From Psychrobacter glacincola (GTDB taxonomy: Bacteria; Pseudomonadota; Gammaproteobacteria; Pseudomonadales; Moraxellaceae): a stretch of DNA of 64,000 bases. Below are positions 19,698 through 29,262 of this stretch, piece by piece. The stretch lies in the NCBI GenBank assembly GCA_001411745.2, contig LIQB01000005.1, positions 1 to 64,000 on the forward strand, given 5' to 3'. The first letter of the stretch is position 1. Every line of letters starts with the position of its first letter. A program made the position numbers and the translations under genes. The notes beneath the pieces are model-generated. The model made no database searches. It was not told where the DNA came from and saw only the letters and a list, made by a program, of their open reading frames with translations.

Positions 19698-20477
19698 TTA
19701 AAAGTTATTTTTAAGCTCACGTAACGCAGCAAATACAGCCAAAGATTTATCATCATCGATAGTTGTTTTAGACTTCACCCCTGCTATCACACTCGGCTCT
19801 TGCGTCCGTAAAAATACATTGATCGCACGTTCATGTTCTAGAGTGACTGGTAACGTCGGAATACTTTGAGTGGTTTTTTCTTCTGCTTGAATCAGTGCTT
19901 GCTGCATTGCGTCATTAGTAGGTTCAATAGATAGTCCAAAGCGCAGATTACTGGCAGTGTATTCATGCGCAGGATATAGTAGCGTGTCAGCTGGTAAACC
20001 ATTTAAACGCTTAAAGCTGTTGTGTAATTGCTCAATCGTCCCCGTAAATACCCGTCCGCATCCAGCACTAAATAAAGTATCGCCACAAAAACAATGTTTA
20101 AGCCCGTCAATATCCAAAATATAAGCCACATGGCTTGCGGTATGACCGGACACATCCCATACTTGTGCTGCACAGCCCCACGCACTGACGGTACTACCAT
20201 CTTTGATGGTCTGATCTTCATCAACATTATGCTCAGTATGCGCAACCAGATGCGTCATCGGATAAGACTCTTGCAGTTCTGCGACACCACCGATATGGTC
20301 ATGATGATGATGAGTCGTCCAGATAGACGTCAGCTCTAATTTATTTTCTTCCAAATAACTCATGACAGGCTCAGCTTGACCAGGATCAATAACGATCGCC
20401 TGTTTATTATTTTCATTAATCAATGTCCAAATATAATTATCATTGAACGCTTTGATTGGGTGAATGCGGATAGTCAT
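19698..20477 (-). CDS. gloB: Hydroxyacylglutathione hydrolase (glyoxalase II)
   Basis: GloB hydrolyses S-D-lactoylglutathione to D-lactate and glutathione in methylglyoxal detoxification. It is a metallo-beta-lactamase fold of 259 residues. The T-H-H-H-H-D-H-I-G-G motif binds two metals; further ligands are seen in D-V-S-G-H-T-A-S-H, F-C-G-D-T-L-F-S-A-G-C-G-R and Y-P-A-H-E-Y-T. The C-terminal HAGH domain is present. It lies between yejA and yejB on the same strand, with about 100 bases on each side, which is an unusual position for it. Confidence 0.95.
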   Translation of the reverse strand: MTIRIHPIKAFNDNYIWTLINENNKQAIVIDPGQAEPVMSYLEENKLELTSIWTTHHHHDHIGGVAELQESYPMTHLVAHTEHNVDEDQTIKDGSTVSAWGCAAQVWDVSGHTASHVAYILDIDGLKHCFCGDTLFSAGCGRVFTGTIEQLHNSFKRLNGLPADTLLYPAHEYTASNLRFGLSIEPTNDAMQQALIQAEEKTTQSIPTLPVTLEHERAINVFLRTQEPSVIAGVKSKTTIDDDKSLAVFAALRELKNNF

Positions 20478-20581
20478 ATTAAGTCCTTACCAGTAGTTAT
20501 CTTTATCGCTGATGTCTTTTATGGTTTTTTTAAACGAAATAAAATTTTAAGATGCAGCGTTATTTCATTTATTGTTCTAAA

Positions 20582-22417
20582 TTATTGCTTCAAGTATTGG
20601 TTAACACGTGCTTCTGCTTCTTTATCCGTCCACCAGTAGTCAATACCGATGGCATTAGAGGGCAGTTTTTCAGTATGACGATATTGATCCCAATAGGCGA
20701 CATTGGTCGCTGATTTGCCGTATAAGGGCACTAAATAATGACCAGCACGTAGTAGGCGATCGAGCACCTGAGTATATAAAACAATCTCATCACGATTCTT
20801 GGCTTTGCCTAACTGATCTATTACTGTGTCAATCGCCGTATTTTTAATACCAATAGTGTTTCTGTTGCCCGCTTGGTCAGCGGCTGAGCTACCCCAAAAG
20901 CCAACTTGTTCCGCACCAGGGGATAAACTCTGAGCAAATACATCGACCACCATATCATAATCGAAACGGCGTACCCGCTCATAATATTGCGGTCCATCGA
21001 CTTGACGTAACGTCGTATCAAACCCTAAGCGCTTTAAATTGCGAATATAAGGCAGTAGCACGCGCCCCATGGTTTCACCTGTCATCAATATCTCAATCTG
21101 AGCAAGTTGTCCATTGGGCTGATATAGTTTCATATCGTTATAATAAAACCCAGCATCTAGCAACAGCTGCCGCGCTTCTAACAGTCCTTTACGGTTAAAG
21201 CCGCTACCGTCACTGGTCGGCAATTGCCACTCCATTAATACGGCTTGACGTTGCAGCGGTTCAAGCTTCGGTAATAAAGGCGTAAGCACCTGCATCTCTT
21301 CAGCAGACGGCATCCCTGTTGCGGCAAGCTCAGAGCCATGAAAGAAACTTTGCAAGCGTTCATACTGCCCATGAAACAAGGTCTTATTCATCCACTCAAA
21401 GTCGTAAGCCTTGCTCAGTGCTTGGCGAACGCGAATATCTTGAAAGATGGGACGTCGCATATTCATGACTAGACCTTGCATTGGTACTGGGTTTTCGCTG
21501 CTTATGGTTTCTTTATTGATAAGACCTGCCTTGACTGCAGGGAAGTTATAACCCGTTGCCCAGTTCGACGCTTTATTCTCAGGGCGAAAACGATATAGAC
21601 CAGACTTAAAACCTTCGAAGGCAATCTCATCGCTTTGATAATAAACAAACTTAATCATATCGAAGTTATAACGACCGCGATTGACCATCAAATCACGACC
21701 CCAATAATTGGGATCACGTACATAGCTGACCGAGCGCCCTGCATCAACACGCCCTAGCTTATAAGGACCACTGCCCATTAATGGCGTCAACGTTATTTTT
21801 TCAAAATCTGTATCAATTGATGATTTAGCAAAAATAGGAAACTGCCCAACCGTTAATAAAATCTCTTTATTGTCATCAGACTTAAAAACAAAATTTACGC
21901 GCTGCTTATCGATAATCTCAATGTCTTTAATATCACCCAAATAACTACGGATATACATCGGACCTTTATTTAACAGCGCATCATAAGTCGCTTTGACATC
22001 ACTACTGGTGACTGGCGTTCCATCCCAAAAGCGCGCGGCAGGATTAATATGATAGATAATCCAACTGGTGTCATCAGGATCATAAGTTACTTTGGTTGCC
22101 AGCTGCGGATACATGGTAAAGGCTTCATTTAATGAGCCAGTCATCAAGGTGTCATATAGATAATCGGTGCCAACCATCGCCACGCCTGTGGTCATCCATT
22201 TATTGGCCGCATTAAAGGTGCCTCGTGCATCCAGTGAAAGCGTACCACCTTTGGGCGCCTTTGGATTGGCATAGGGCATGTACGGCACATCAATATACTC
22301 AGTGGTACTATTATGACCAAGCGCAGTCGTGGTGATTGGCGCCGCGATACTAACTGGTATCCAGCTAATAGTAATGGCAAGCAAGACGGCTTTTAGCATG
22401 GTATTTTTTAGCATCAT
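20582..22417 (-). CDS. yejA: Periplasmic peptide-binding protein YejA
   Basis: This extracellular solute-binding protein (family 5) captures the substrate for YejBEF. It is about 611 residues from the ATG at 22417, beginning with a hydrophobic signal segment that ends V-S-I-A-A-P. Family features include Y-L-Y-D-T-L, D-P-D-D-T-S-W-I-I-Y-H-I, A-R-F-W-D-G-T-P-V-T-S-S-D-V and the YejA-specific E-N-K-A-S-N-W-A-T-G-Y-N-F-P-A. The frame is open to 22465, but the extra residues spoil the signal peptide. A clear ribosome site is lacking at either start. It is the first gene of the cluster. Confidence 0.92.
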   Translation of the reverse strand: MMLKNTMLKAVLLAITISWIPVSIAAPITTTALGHNSTTEYIDVPYMPYANPKAPKGGTLSLDARGTFNAANKWMTTGVAMVGTDYLYDTLMTGSLNEAFTMYPQLATKVTYDPDDTSWIIYHINPAARFWDGTPVTSSDVKATYDALLNKGPMYIRSYLGDIKDIEIIDKQRVNFVFKSDDNKEILLTVGQFPIFAKSSIDTDFEKITLTPLMGSGPYKLGRVDAGRSVSYVRDPNYWGRDLMVNRGRYNFDMIKFVYYQSDEIAFEGFKSGLYRFRPENKASNWATGYNFPAVKAGLINKETISSENPVPMQGLVMNMRRPIFQDIRVRQALSKAYDFEWMNKTLFHGQYERLQSFFHGSELAATGMPSAEEMQVLTPLLPKLEPLQRQAVLMEWQLPTSDGSGFNRKGLLEARQLLLDAGFYYNDMKLYQPNGQLAQIEILMTGETMGRVLLPYIRNLKRLGFDTTLRQVDGPQYYERVRRFDYDMVVDVFAQSLSPGAEQVGFWGSSAADQAGNRNTIGIKNTAIDTVIDQLGKAKNRDEIVLYTQVLDRLLRAGHYLVPLYGKSATNVAYWDQYRHTEKLPSNAIGIDYWWTDKEAEARVNQYLKQ

Positions 22418-22649
22418 AAAGTTATAACAAACCCCTTTGCCAGACCGAATGAATATATTGAGCATTTAACCAGTGACTAAAGGCTAATGACCGCTTATGA
22501 AATAAAATCTAAAAAAAATATGTCGTATCTGACGTATCGTAAGTGCTGCAGAATTTTATCATAACAAACTTAGGTTTTTTAACCTAATGCTTTGCGGTGT
22601 TAAGGTTGCTACATAACGCATTATGCTACTTAAAAAAAACGCTAATAGA

Positions 22650-22690
22650 CATAAAAAAAGACGCAGCTTTTAAAGTTGCGCCTTTTATTT
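22650..22690 (-). terminator. Terminator of serC
   Basis: On the minus strand, ggcgcaacttt-aaaagctgcgtc with one mismatch is followed by TTTTTTTATG. It is located just past the serC stop codon. Confidence 0.65.
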
Positions 22691-22707
22691 TAAAGTTTAT
22701 GCATAAT

Positions 22708-23817
22708 TTATGCGTGTTTTTTCTCAAACGCAATCATAAAGTCAACCAACTGCTGCACCCAATTTAATGACACTGCATTGTAAATGCTGGCACGCATACC
22801 GCCCACATCGCGGTGACCTTTTAGATTCATCAAGCCTGCCGCTTCCGACTCTTCTAAGAATACTTTATCAAGGCTGCTGTCGGCTAAGGTAAAAGGCACA
22901 TTCATGATAGAGCGATATTTGGGGTCAACTGGATTGCTATAAAAGCTGCTATCATCAATCGTTTTATAGAGTAAATCGGCTTTTTGTTGGTTGATTTTGC
23001 CGATAGCAGCAACGCCGCCCTGCTCTTCTAACCAATCAAAAACCAGCCCTGCCAAATACCAAGAGTAAGTCGCTGGTGTGTTTGACATGGATTCTTTTTC
23101 AGCTTGGTGCTCATAGTTCATCAGCAGTGGGCACCATTCACTCGCTTGACCTAATAGGTCTTCACGGATAATCACAATAATCAGACCTGCTGGCCCGATA
23201 TTTTTTTGCGCACCCGCGTAAATCATGCCAAATTTAGAGACATCAATTGGCTGTGACAAAATGCAAGAAGACATATCGACGACAATCGGCGCATCGACTT
23301 GTGGCGGCTCAAATATTTGCAAACCATGAATGGTTTCGTTGGCACAGTAATGAAAATAAGCGGCATCTTTGCTAATATTCCACTCGCTCTCGGCTGGTAC
23401 ATCAGTAAAGCTGCTACCTTTACCGGTTGCGACCACATTAACTTCACCAAGACCCAGTTTGGCATAGCGCTGTGCTTCTTTGACCGCTTTACCAGACCAT
23501 GCACCCGTCGTTAGATAGTCTGCGCGCCCACCATTTAGCAAGTTTAATGGAATCGCTGAAAACTGTAAGCTAGCGCCACCTTGTAAAAATAGTACCTTAT
23601 AGTTATCTGGAATGTCCATCAATGAGCGCAATTTGGCTTCGGCTTTTTCGGTAATGGCGATGTATTCTTTACTACGGTGACTCACTTCCATAACCGACAT
23701 GCCGCGTCCCTGCCAATCAAGCAACTCTTCTTGAGCGCGTGATAATACGGCCGTCGGTATAGTAGCAGGTCCCGCTGAAAAATTGGGTACGCGGTTAGGA
23801 GCGGCTTTAGTGGTCAT
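22708..23817 (-). CDS. serC: Phosphoserine aminotransferase SerC
   Basis: This PLP enzyme converts 3-phosphohydroxypyruvate to phosphoserine (serine) and acts in pyridoxal phosphate synthesis. It has 369 residues. N-F-S-A-G-P-A opens the protein, L-Q-G-G-A-S-L-Q-F is present, Y-A-G-A-Q-K-N-I-G-P-A-G holds the PLP lysine, and G-G-M-R-A-S-I-Y-N-A closes the fold. The frame extends two codons upstream from a TTG, but the ATG at 23817 has AGGA eight bases ahead. It acts with pdxA (58.4 kb) in the DXP-dependent B6 pathway. Confidence 0.95.
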   Translation of the reverse strand: MTTKAAPNRVPNFSAGPATIPTAVLSRAQEELLDWQGRGMSVMEVSHRSKEYIAITEKAEAKLRSLMDIPDNYKVLFLQGGASLQFSAIPLNLLNGGRADYLTTGAWSGKAVKEAQRYAKLGLGEVNVVATGKGSSFTDVPAESEWNISKDAAYFHYCANETIHGLQIFEPPQVDAPIVVDMSSCILSQPIDVSKFGMIYAGAQKNIGPAGLIIVIIREDLLGQASEWCPLLMNYEHQAEKESMSNTPATYSWYLAGLVFDWLEEQGGVAAIGKINQQKADLLYKTIDDSSFYSNPVDPKYRSIMNVPFTLADSSLDKVFLEESEAAGLMNLKGHRDVGGMRASIYNAVSLNWVQQLVDFMIAFEKKHA

Positions 23818-23924
23818 AATCAATATCCTAAATATGATGAAGTCATCGTGGTTATTAAAGGTTGAATGTTGAAGGTGAATTTTATCGTTATTTTTTAATC
23901 TCTATCATAGTAAGTGGTAAGCCT

Positions 23925-24833
23925 TTAACTGTGACTCGATAACTGCTCCCAAAGCTGACGTTTGAGATTACTATCAGTAAGCATCTCATCCAACGTGGGT
24001 GCAGTCGTCAGGTTAGGATGTTCCAAACCTTCAGGAAGTGCGGTCAATGTCACTACCTGTATCTCTTCGCTGCGACCAATTTTAAAGACATATCCAGCAA
24101 GGCTGGCATTAGCAAGCTCCGCTGTATCCATACCTTCACAAATAGGGAACGATGTCGTCTCACAACTGATGGATAACGCTTGGGTGATATTTTGCCACAG
24201 TTTTTGGCTGTCATGATTAAGGGCTTGGATGTCCACCAAAATCACCCAATCACCATAGCGACCACCTTGTAAATCAAAGGGTGCTACCTTTGTAAAGCTT
24301 TCCTCTTGAAAGCCCTCTTCTTTAAAACTACCATCTTCAAAGCTTGCAGTATTATTTACATTATCAATCGCAGTTTGCTGAACGACAGTATTTACAAGGG
24401 AAGTCACGGCGGGCTTAGAGATGTTAGGAGTAGTCGAGTCAAGACTATAAGTAACAGGGCTTTGCTGGTCAGAATGGTGTAAACCTATCTCATTAGCATC
24501 ATCATAATAGTGATTAGTAGACTCATCATCCACTATACCTGATAGCGAATCAGCAGATGCTGAATGCGACATCCTAACGCTTATATCATCACCATTAGGA
24601 GACTTAACACTTGGCTGTTCAATGGTCGCAGCAGCAGGAATAGAGGTCGTGCTGGTATTAACGATAGTCGAGTGAGTGGTAGCCAGATCAGCCAGAGTAG
24701 GAGCGGAAATATCTGCGATACTCAGGGTATCAGAGCTCGGCTGCACCCACTGAGTGATACCCATCATCGCTAAAATCTGGCGCTGCTGCATACGATGCTG
24801 TAATACAACTAGCGGCTCTTGGATATCACTCAT
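23925..24833 (-). CDS. Probable DNA polymerase III psi subunit (HolD-like), expanded
   Basis: This 302-residue protein has the N-terminal block I-L-A-M-M-G-I-T-Q-W (residues 20-29), which mirrors L-Q-Q-L-G-I-T-Q-W of E. coli psi, and a C-terminal K-R-Q-L-W-E-Q-L that corresponds to R-A-A-L-W-Q-Q-I. Psi is about 137 residues in E. coli; here roughly 165 residues of Ser/Thr/Asn-rich, probably disordered sequence (about 35-200) separate the N-terminal peptide from the folded part. In psi the N-terminal peptide contacts chi and the rest the clamp-loader; that division fits this layout. Weak overall similarity makes the call an inference. It is a single gene between serC and the M48 gene. Confidence 0.6.
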   Translation of the reverse strand: MSDIQEPLVVLQHRMQQRQILAMMGITQWVQPSSDTLSIADISAPTLADLATTHSTIVNTSTTSIPAAATIEQPSVKSPNGDDISVRMSHSASADSLSGIVDDESTNHYYDDANEIGLHHSDQQSPVTYSLDSTTPNISKPAVTSLVNTVVQQTAIDNVNNTASFEDGSFKEEGFQEESFTKVAPFDLQGGRYGDWVILVDIQALNHDSQKLWQNITQALSISCETTSFPICEGMDTAELANASLAGYVFKIGRSEEIQVVTLTALPEGLEHPNLTTAPTLDEMLTDSNLKRQLWEQLSSHS

Positions 24834-24980
24834 GCTTATTTACTATCCTACTTATCTAAAATGGATTTACTGACTTTTAATGGCAAGGAACAATATTAGA
24901 GAACGATGTTAAAAAAAAGGATTAAAAATATAGTCCATTCAATTTAAAAAAGAATACTTAAATGCCGTCAATGACATTGT

Positions 24981-27900
24981 TCAAAAAAGCTGCCGAACGC
25001 CTAACCAATGATTGGCTAACATGGACAAGCAATCATATTCATCTTGACTGACTATCGTATCGTGTAACATCACCGTATGCAATGTGCTCAGCCATTGCTG
25101 GTAAGTATGATAAGCATAAGAATGACTGTCATTGCCTGCATTTCCGTCCTGTCTATGAGCATTATAATCTATTTGATCGCCGCCCTGTTGCCTCTGTCTA
25201 TAATTATCATTACGTTTGGCTTCTGATGCAGGCGACTGACTGGCAGGCGCTATAAAAATAGGCACCGCTTCTATCACTGCCAATAATTGGACACTATTTA
25301 TATTTTGCACAGTCAATAGTAGCCATTGCAAATTTGCGTCACTAACGGCGGCTAAGTCAATATCAATCAAACGTGCATGACGCCGCAAATCCACGATATA
25401 GTGAGCAACACTGTCATTATTATAGCCGAGTGCTAAAATAGGTGCTGAAATGTGTACTGAGCTATCTAGTGCTGATACGACCTGACCCTTGACATCTTTT
25501 GATAGGCGATAAGCCAATAAAATAAGCATTGCTTTCGCGGCAACATCGAGACCATCAAATACCTGTCCTGAAGGGTCAAGCTGGTCATAAATATCATCTC
25601 TACCCGCTTGCAATGTTTGCTGCCATAACCATAATAGCTGAGGCTGAGCATGCACGTGTTCCTCGTTCAATACAGTAGACAATATAGGCAATAATTGCTG
25701 CAACTGTAGCGCTTGCCATAATGATAAAATCGGTGGCAACCGAGAGTCGATTTTTCCTGAGTGCGTTGATACTGGCTTAATTTTATCCATAGCACCATCT
25801 TCACTGGCTATGTTATCAGCGAAATGTTGACTTAAATCCGCCGTGAGGTAGTGTTCAAATAGCTCAATGATACCCTGTTGATAGCGCATCAGCATTGTAC
25901 GACACTTTTTTTGCTGCACATAATGTTGATGATCTTGATTGCTATGACTCGCTTCATATCTTAAGCGTGATTCATTGATAGCAGTTTCTGACAGGTTATG
26001 CTGACTCAATTGCTTTATTGCCAATGCAATCAATGCGTTATCTAAACGCCTATCAAGATGTGCCACTGCCGCTAATAATTTATGATCTATCGTATGCGCT
26101 AAAAACTGGAGGTGGCTGCTAATATTAGCGCTAGCGTTATTATTGATTTCAGCAGCAGACGCTTTATCGTTAGCAATTCCAAGCCAGATATCACTCAAGT
26201 CATAACTCTCAGTCGTTGCTAATATACGACCTTGATGGCACAACATAACTGCTTCAATCAAAGCTTGCGCCCCGAGCGGGTGATAACTGTGATTGAGTAT
26301 ATACTGCGGCAGTGAAACTTTTTGTCTATCGTCGATACCAATCAATGTATCCGATGGCAAATCGCTATCAGGTTTTGCTTGCCATGGCTTGAGCAACTGA
26401 TGAATACTGGTATTTTGCGCTTGAACCTGTAAACGTCCTGCAACAACGACATCTTTCTCGATAACAAACTCTAGCCCCTTATCTTCGTCCAACTCATTCT
26501 TTATTTCATTTGCAGGAAAAGCAGTAATTTTTTTGTCTATAACATCATTGCTGTTATTAGTAAGGCTTTTATTGTTATTGCTTTTATTGTTATCTAATCC
26601 TGATTGAGTTTCCAATATTGATGATTGGGTATTTTTTTCTTGTTTATTTTTGCTTAGGCTATTTGCTTTTATGACGCCCCAATCCCCTAATCGCCGCTGC
26701 TCATATATCTCTTTTATTTTCTGTTGATTTATGCGCTTTTCTTTAGCTACTTTTACCGCAAAATCATGATAAGCGTTGGCATTAATGGCACTCATTCGCT
26801 CAGCCAAGCTCGGATGGGTGGCAAACCAAGAGACGTCACCCAAATCAGCACCACTACTGGCAAAGAAGAAGTGACTAAGACCATTGATATCGGCGATACT
26901 GGTTAAGCGCGAACCAAGCGAATCTTGATGAATGGCTTTCAGTGTTGCCATAATAGCCGGCGAGCGTGTCAGCTGCACGCTGGTCGCATCGGCAAGCAAT
27001 TCACGCTGGCGATTAAAGCTGTGTTTAATCAGTTGCGCACTGGCCATACTCGAAAAACTCAATCCATGTATTAACAACGTCCAAATATTGCGCGGTGCTT
27101 GACTATCGAACTTATTATTATTTTGTAGCCATCGTGACTGGCTCTTAGCTGACGACTGCTGGCTTTGTGAGTGACTTTGCCAATAGCTTACCCATTCACT
27201 ATGGGTGGTAAAATTGGCGGTTTGAGCTTCAGTGCTACGCGCATGGCTATCGACGATTTTTTGTGACAAGAGATTGCGTCGATTGACCGCATCATCAAAA
27301 TAATTGTGATGGCTATTCTGATGATTTCGTTGATTACCAGCGCCAAAATTATTAATAGAATCACTCCAATCATAGAGTAATTGCAAGCCTGCCAGTACCA
27401 CCATCAGTTGCAAATTAAACGTCGCATCACCATGCAAGATATGACCATATTCATGCCCTATCAGCCCATACAGCCCCTCATCGGACAGCTTATCAAGCGC
27501 GCCTTGAGTGACGACCAATACCATATCTTGACTATGACGACCCGCAACGAAGCCGTTAATACCTTGCTCATCAGGCAGTACATAGAGAATCGGCATACGT
27601 ACACCCGAAGCAATGGCTAGCTGCTGGGCAATCTCATAGTAACGACGGTAGACAGGCGGGAAATCTCGCTCATCACGTACGGCGATATGGTGGGCACTGA
27701 AACGAACCTTTGGTATAGGCTCATGCTGATGGGCAACCCCTTGACTATGCTCCCACGCATCTTGGCTGTGGTCGATAAACAGCCGAACCCCGCCCACACG
27801 CTGAGCAATAGCGCGACCACCCGCTTCTAAACGTCTGTACTCTAAAAAACTACCGATCACAAAGCTACCGATTGTCCAGATAGCAACCAGTATCAACACC

Positions 27901-28049
27901 CAATGATAAATGCCACCAGTAAATATCGTTAGCAGCAGCGCCATGATACCCAGCGCTACTGCCAGATGAGCAAAGACAATGAGAAAAAATAGCCCATAGA
28001 GCAATAGACTTCGCTGGGTACGAGTGCGTTGTTCACCAAAAAAATCCAT
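24981..28049 (-). CDS. M48 family membrane metallopeptidase, very long
   Basis: This 1022-residue protein has two N-terminal membrane segments (about 14-40 and 48-69), then the peptidase core with H-E-Y-G-H (199-203), where Glu200 is catalytic and both His bind zinc. N-R-Q-R-E-L-L-A-D-A near 350 supplies the third ligand. From about residue 450 on lies a 570-residue part with no recognised domain; it starts with an Asn/Lys/Ser-rich linker and is otherwise helical. The usual M48 HtpX type is about 300 residues. It is likely anchored in the inner membrane. It lies directly downstream of lemA, a frequent pairing. Confidence 0.85.
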   Translation of the reverse strand: MDFFGEQRTRTQRSLLLYGLFFLIVFAHLAVALGIMALLLTIFTGGIYHWVLILVAIWTIGSFVIGSFLEYRRLEAGGRAIAQRVGGVRLFIDHSQDAWEHSQGVAHQHEPIPKVRFSAHHIAVRDERDFPPVYRRYYEIAQQLAIASGVRMPILYVLPDEQGINGFVAGRHSQDMVLVVTQGALDKLSDEGLYGLIGHEYGHILHGDATFNLQLMVVLAGLQLLYDWSDSINNFGAGNQRNHQNSHHNYFDDAVNRRNLLSQKIVDSHARSTEAQTANFTTHSEWVSYWQSHSQSQQSSAKSQSRWLQNNNKFDSQAPRNIWTLLIHGLSFSSMASAQLIKHSFNRQRELLADATSVQLTRSPAIMATLKAIHQDSLGSRLTSIADINGLSHFFFASSGADLGDVSWFATHPSLAERMSAINANAYHDFAVKVAKEKRINQQKIKEIYEQRRLGDWGVIKANSLSKNKQEKNTQSSILETQSGLDNNKSNNNKSLTNNSNDVIDKKITAFPANEIKNELDEDKGLEFVIEKDVVVAGRLQVQAQNTSIHQLLKPWQAKPDSDLPSDTLIGIDDRQKVSLPQYILNHSYHPLGAQALIEAVMLCHQGRILATTESYDLSDIWLGIANDKASAAEINNNASANISSHLQFLAHTIDHKLLAAVAHLDRRLDNALIALAIKQLSQHNLSETAINESRLRYEASHSNQDHQHYVQQKKCRTMLMRYQQGIIELFEHYLTADLSQHFADNIASEDGAMDKIKPVSTHSGKIDSRLPPILSLWQALQLQQLLPILSTVLNEEHVHAQPQLLWLWQQTLQAGRDDIYDQLDPSGQVFDGLDVAAKAMLILLAYRLSKDVKGQVVSALDSSVHISAPILALGYNNDSVAHYIVDLRRHARLIDIDLAAVSDANLQWLLLTVQNINSVQLLAVIEAVPIFIAPASQSPASEAKRNDNYRQRQQGGDQIDYNAHRQDGNAGNDSHSYAYHTYQQWLSTLHTVMLHDTIVSQDEYDCLSMLANHWLGVRQLF

Positions 28050-28107
28050 CTATATGCCTGACTTAAAAATAGCTAAACGCATCTGAACATATGAATATAA
28101 TTCAATA

Positions 28108-28704
28108 TCAGCCCATATTGACGACAGGTGCTTGAGCGATCACCTTTCTGTCTTCAAAAACTAGCGGGCTTAACGGGCGAAAGCCAAAAGTCGTACTAAT
28201 AAGATTGTTGGGAAATACCTCGCGGTCATTGTTATAGAACATCACGCTGTCATTATAGTGCTGACGGGCGAAGCCAATGCGGTTCTCAGTATTGGTCAGC
28301 TCATCCATCAACTCTTTAATCATGCTGTCCGCCTTTAGCTCAGGGTAAGCTTCCACAACCGCTGAAAACTGCCCTAACGCTTTAGACAGCATACTCTCAG
28401 CTTTGGCAAATAGCGCCATATGCTCAAGCGAGTCTGGCTGATGTGTATTGGAGTCTTGCAAGCTCTGGGCATGATTACGTGCACTAATCACACGGGTCAG
28501 CGTCTCTTCTTCATGCGTCAGATAGCGTTTAGCAGTTTCAACCAAATTTGGAATCAAATCATGACGGCGCTTCAGTTGCACATCTATTTGAGCAAAACCA
28601 TTTTTCGCTTGGTTGCGAGCGCGTACCAATTTATTAAATATAGATACGCCAAACACAATCACTAGTAGCACGAAGGCAATGAACAACCAAACAAACATCT
28701 TCAT
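28108..28704 (-). CDS. lemA: LemA family protein
   Basis: This 198-residue protein has one N-terminal membrane segment (about 4-23) followed by a helical bundle. N-Q-A-K-N-G-F-A-Q-I-D-V-Q-L-K-R-R-H-D-L-I-P-N-L is split here for the LemA signature, and Y-P-E-L-K-A and E-N-R-I-G-F-A-R-Q-H-Y-N-D are also typical. The biochemical role is not known; LemA proteins are often encoded beside M48 peptidases or TPM-domain proteins, as here, suggesting a joint envelope quality-control role. The M48 gene begins about 60 bases downstream, so the two likely form an operon. Confidence 0.93.
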   Translation of the reverse strand: MKMFVWLFIAFVLLVIVFGVSIFNKLVRARNQAKNGFAQIDVQLKRRHDLIPNLVETAKRYLTHEEETLTRVISARNHAQSLQDSNTHQPDSLEHMALFAKAESMLSKALGQFSAVVEAYPELKADSMIKELMDELTNTENRIGFARQHYNDSVMFYNNDREVFPNNLISTTFGFRPLSPLVFEDRKVIAQAPVVNMG

Positions 28705-28804
28705 AAGAAAACCCTAAAGTGTCCAGAATGTTAATAAAAGTTAATACATTGTATTTTAACCCATATTAATCAATCAAAGGTCAAAATCGGACAAAAAAAG
28801 GTCG

Positions 28805-28833
28805 AAAAAAAGCCCTTTGCAATGAAGGGCTTA
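28805..28833 (-). terminator. Terminator downstream of the SRP RNA
   Basis: On the minus strand, aagcccttcattgcaaagggctttttttc forms a 9-bp stem with a T-run. It is placed between the SRP RNA and lemA and stops read-through from the RNA gene. Confidence 0.7.
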
Positions 28834-28895
28834 ATAGATCAAATGAGCATTTCTAATTAAATGTCAAAACAGTTATCAAATTTTAGGCAAAAAAA

Positions 28896-29006
<111 letters not shown>

Positions 29007-29013
29007 GTTGCAA

Positions 29014-29041
29014 ATTATACAAGAATTTTTAAATATTACAA
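29014..29041 (-). promoter_or_regulatory. Sigma-70 promoter of ffs
   Basis: On the minus strand: TTGTAA (-35), 16-base spacer, TATAAT (-10). Its -10 lies about seven bases from the expected first base of the SRP RNA. Confidence 0.65.
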
Positions 29042-29262
29042 CCCCTATCGTAAAACTCTTTCTATTACCTCAAAACGCCCTGTAACTTAGGTGACAAAAT
29101 TCTCACAGCAAGCCTGTTAAATTTTGCTATTTTAGTTGAGGAAGCTGAGCATACTCGGTATCAACTAATAACTAAAATGGACAGCTTCTCATATAAAGGC
29201 GAGTCTTACCTATTGTATGGCTCACCTAAATACTATTGATATAACTCACTCAGGAGATCATT

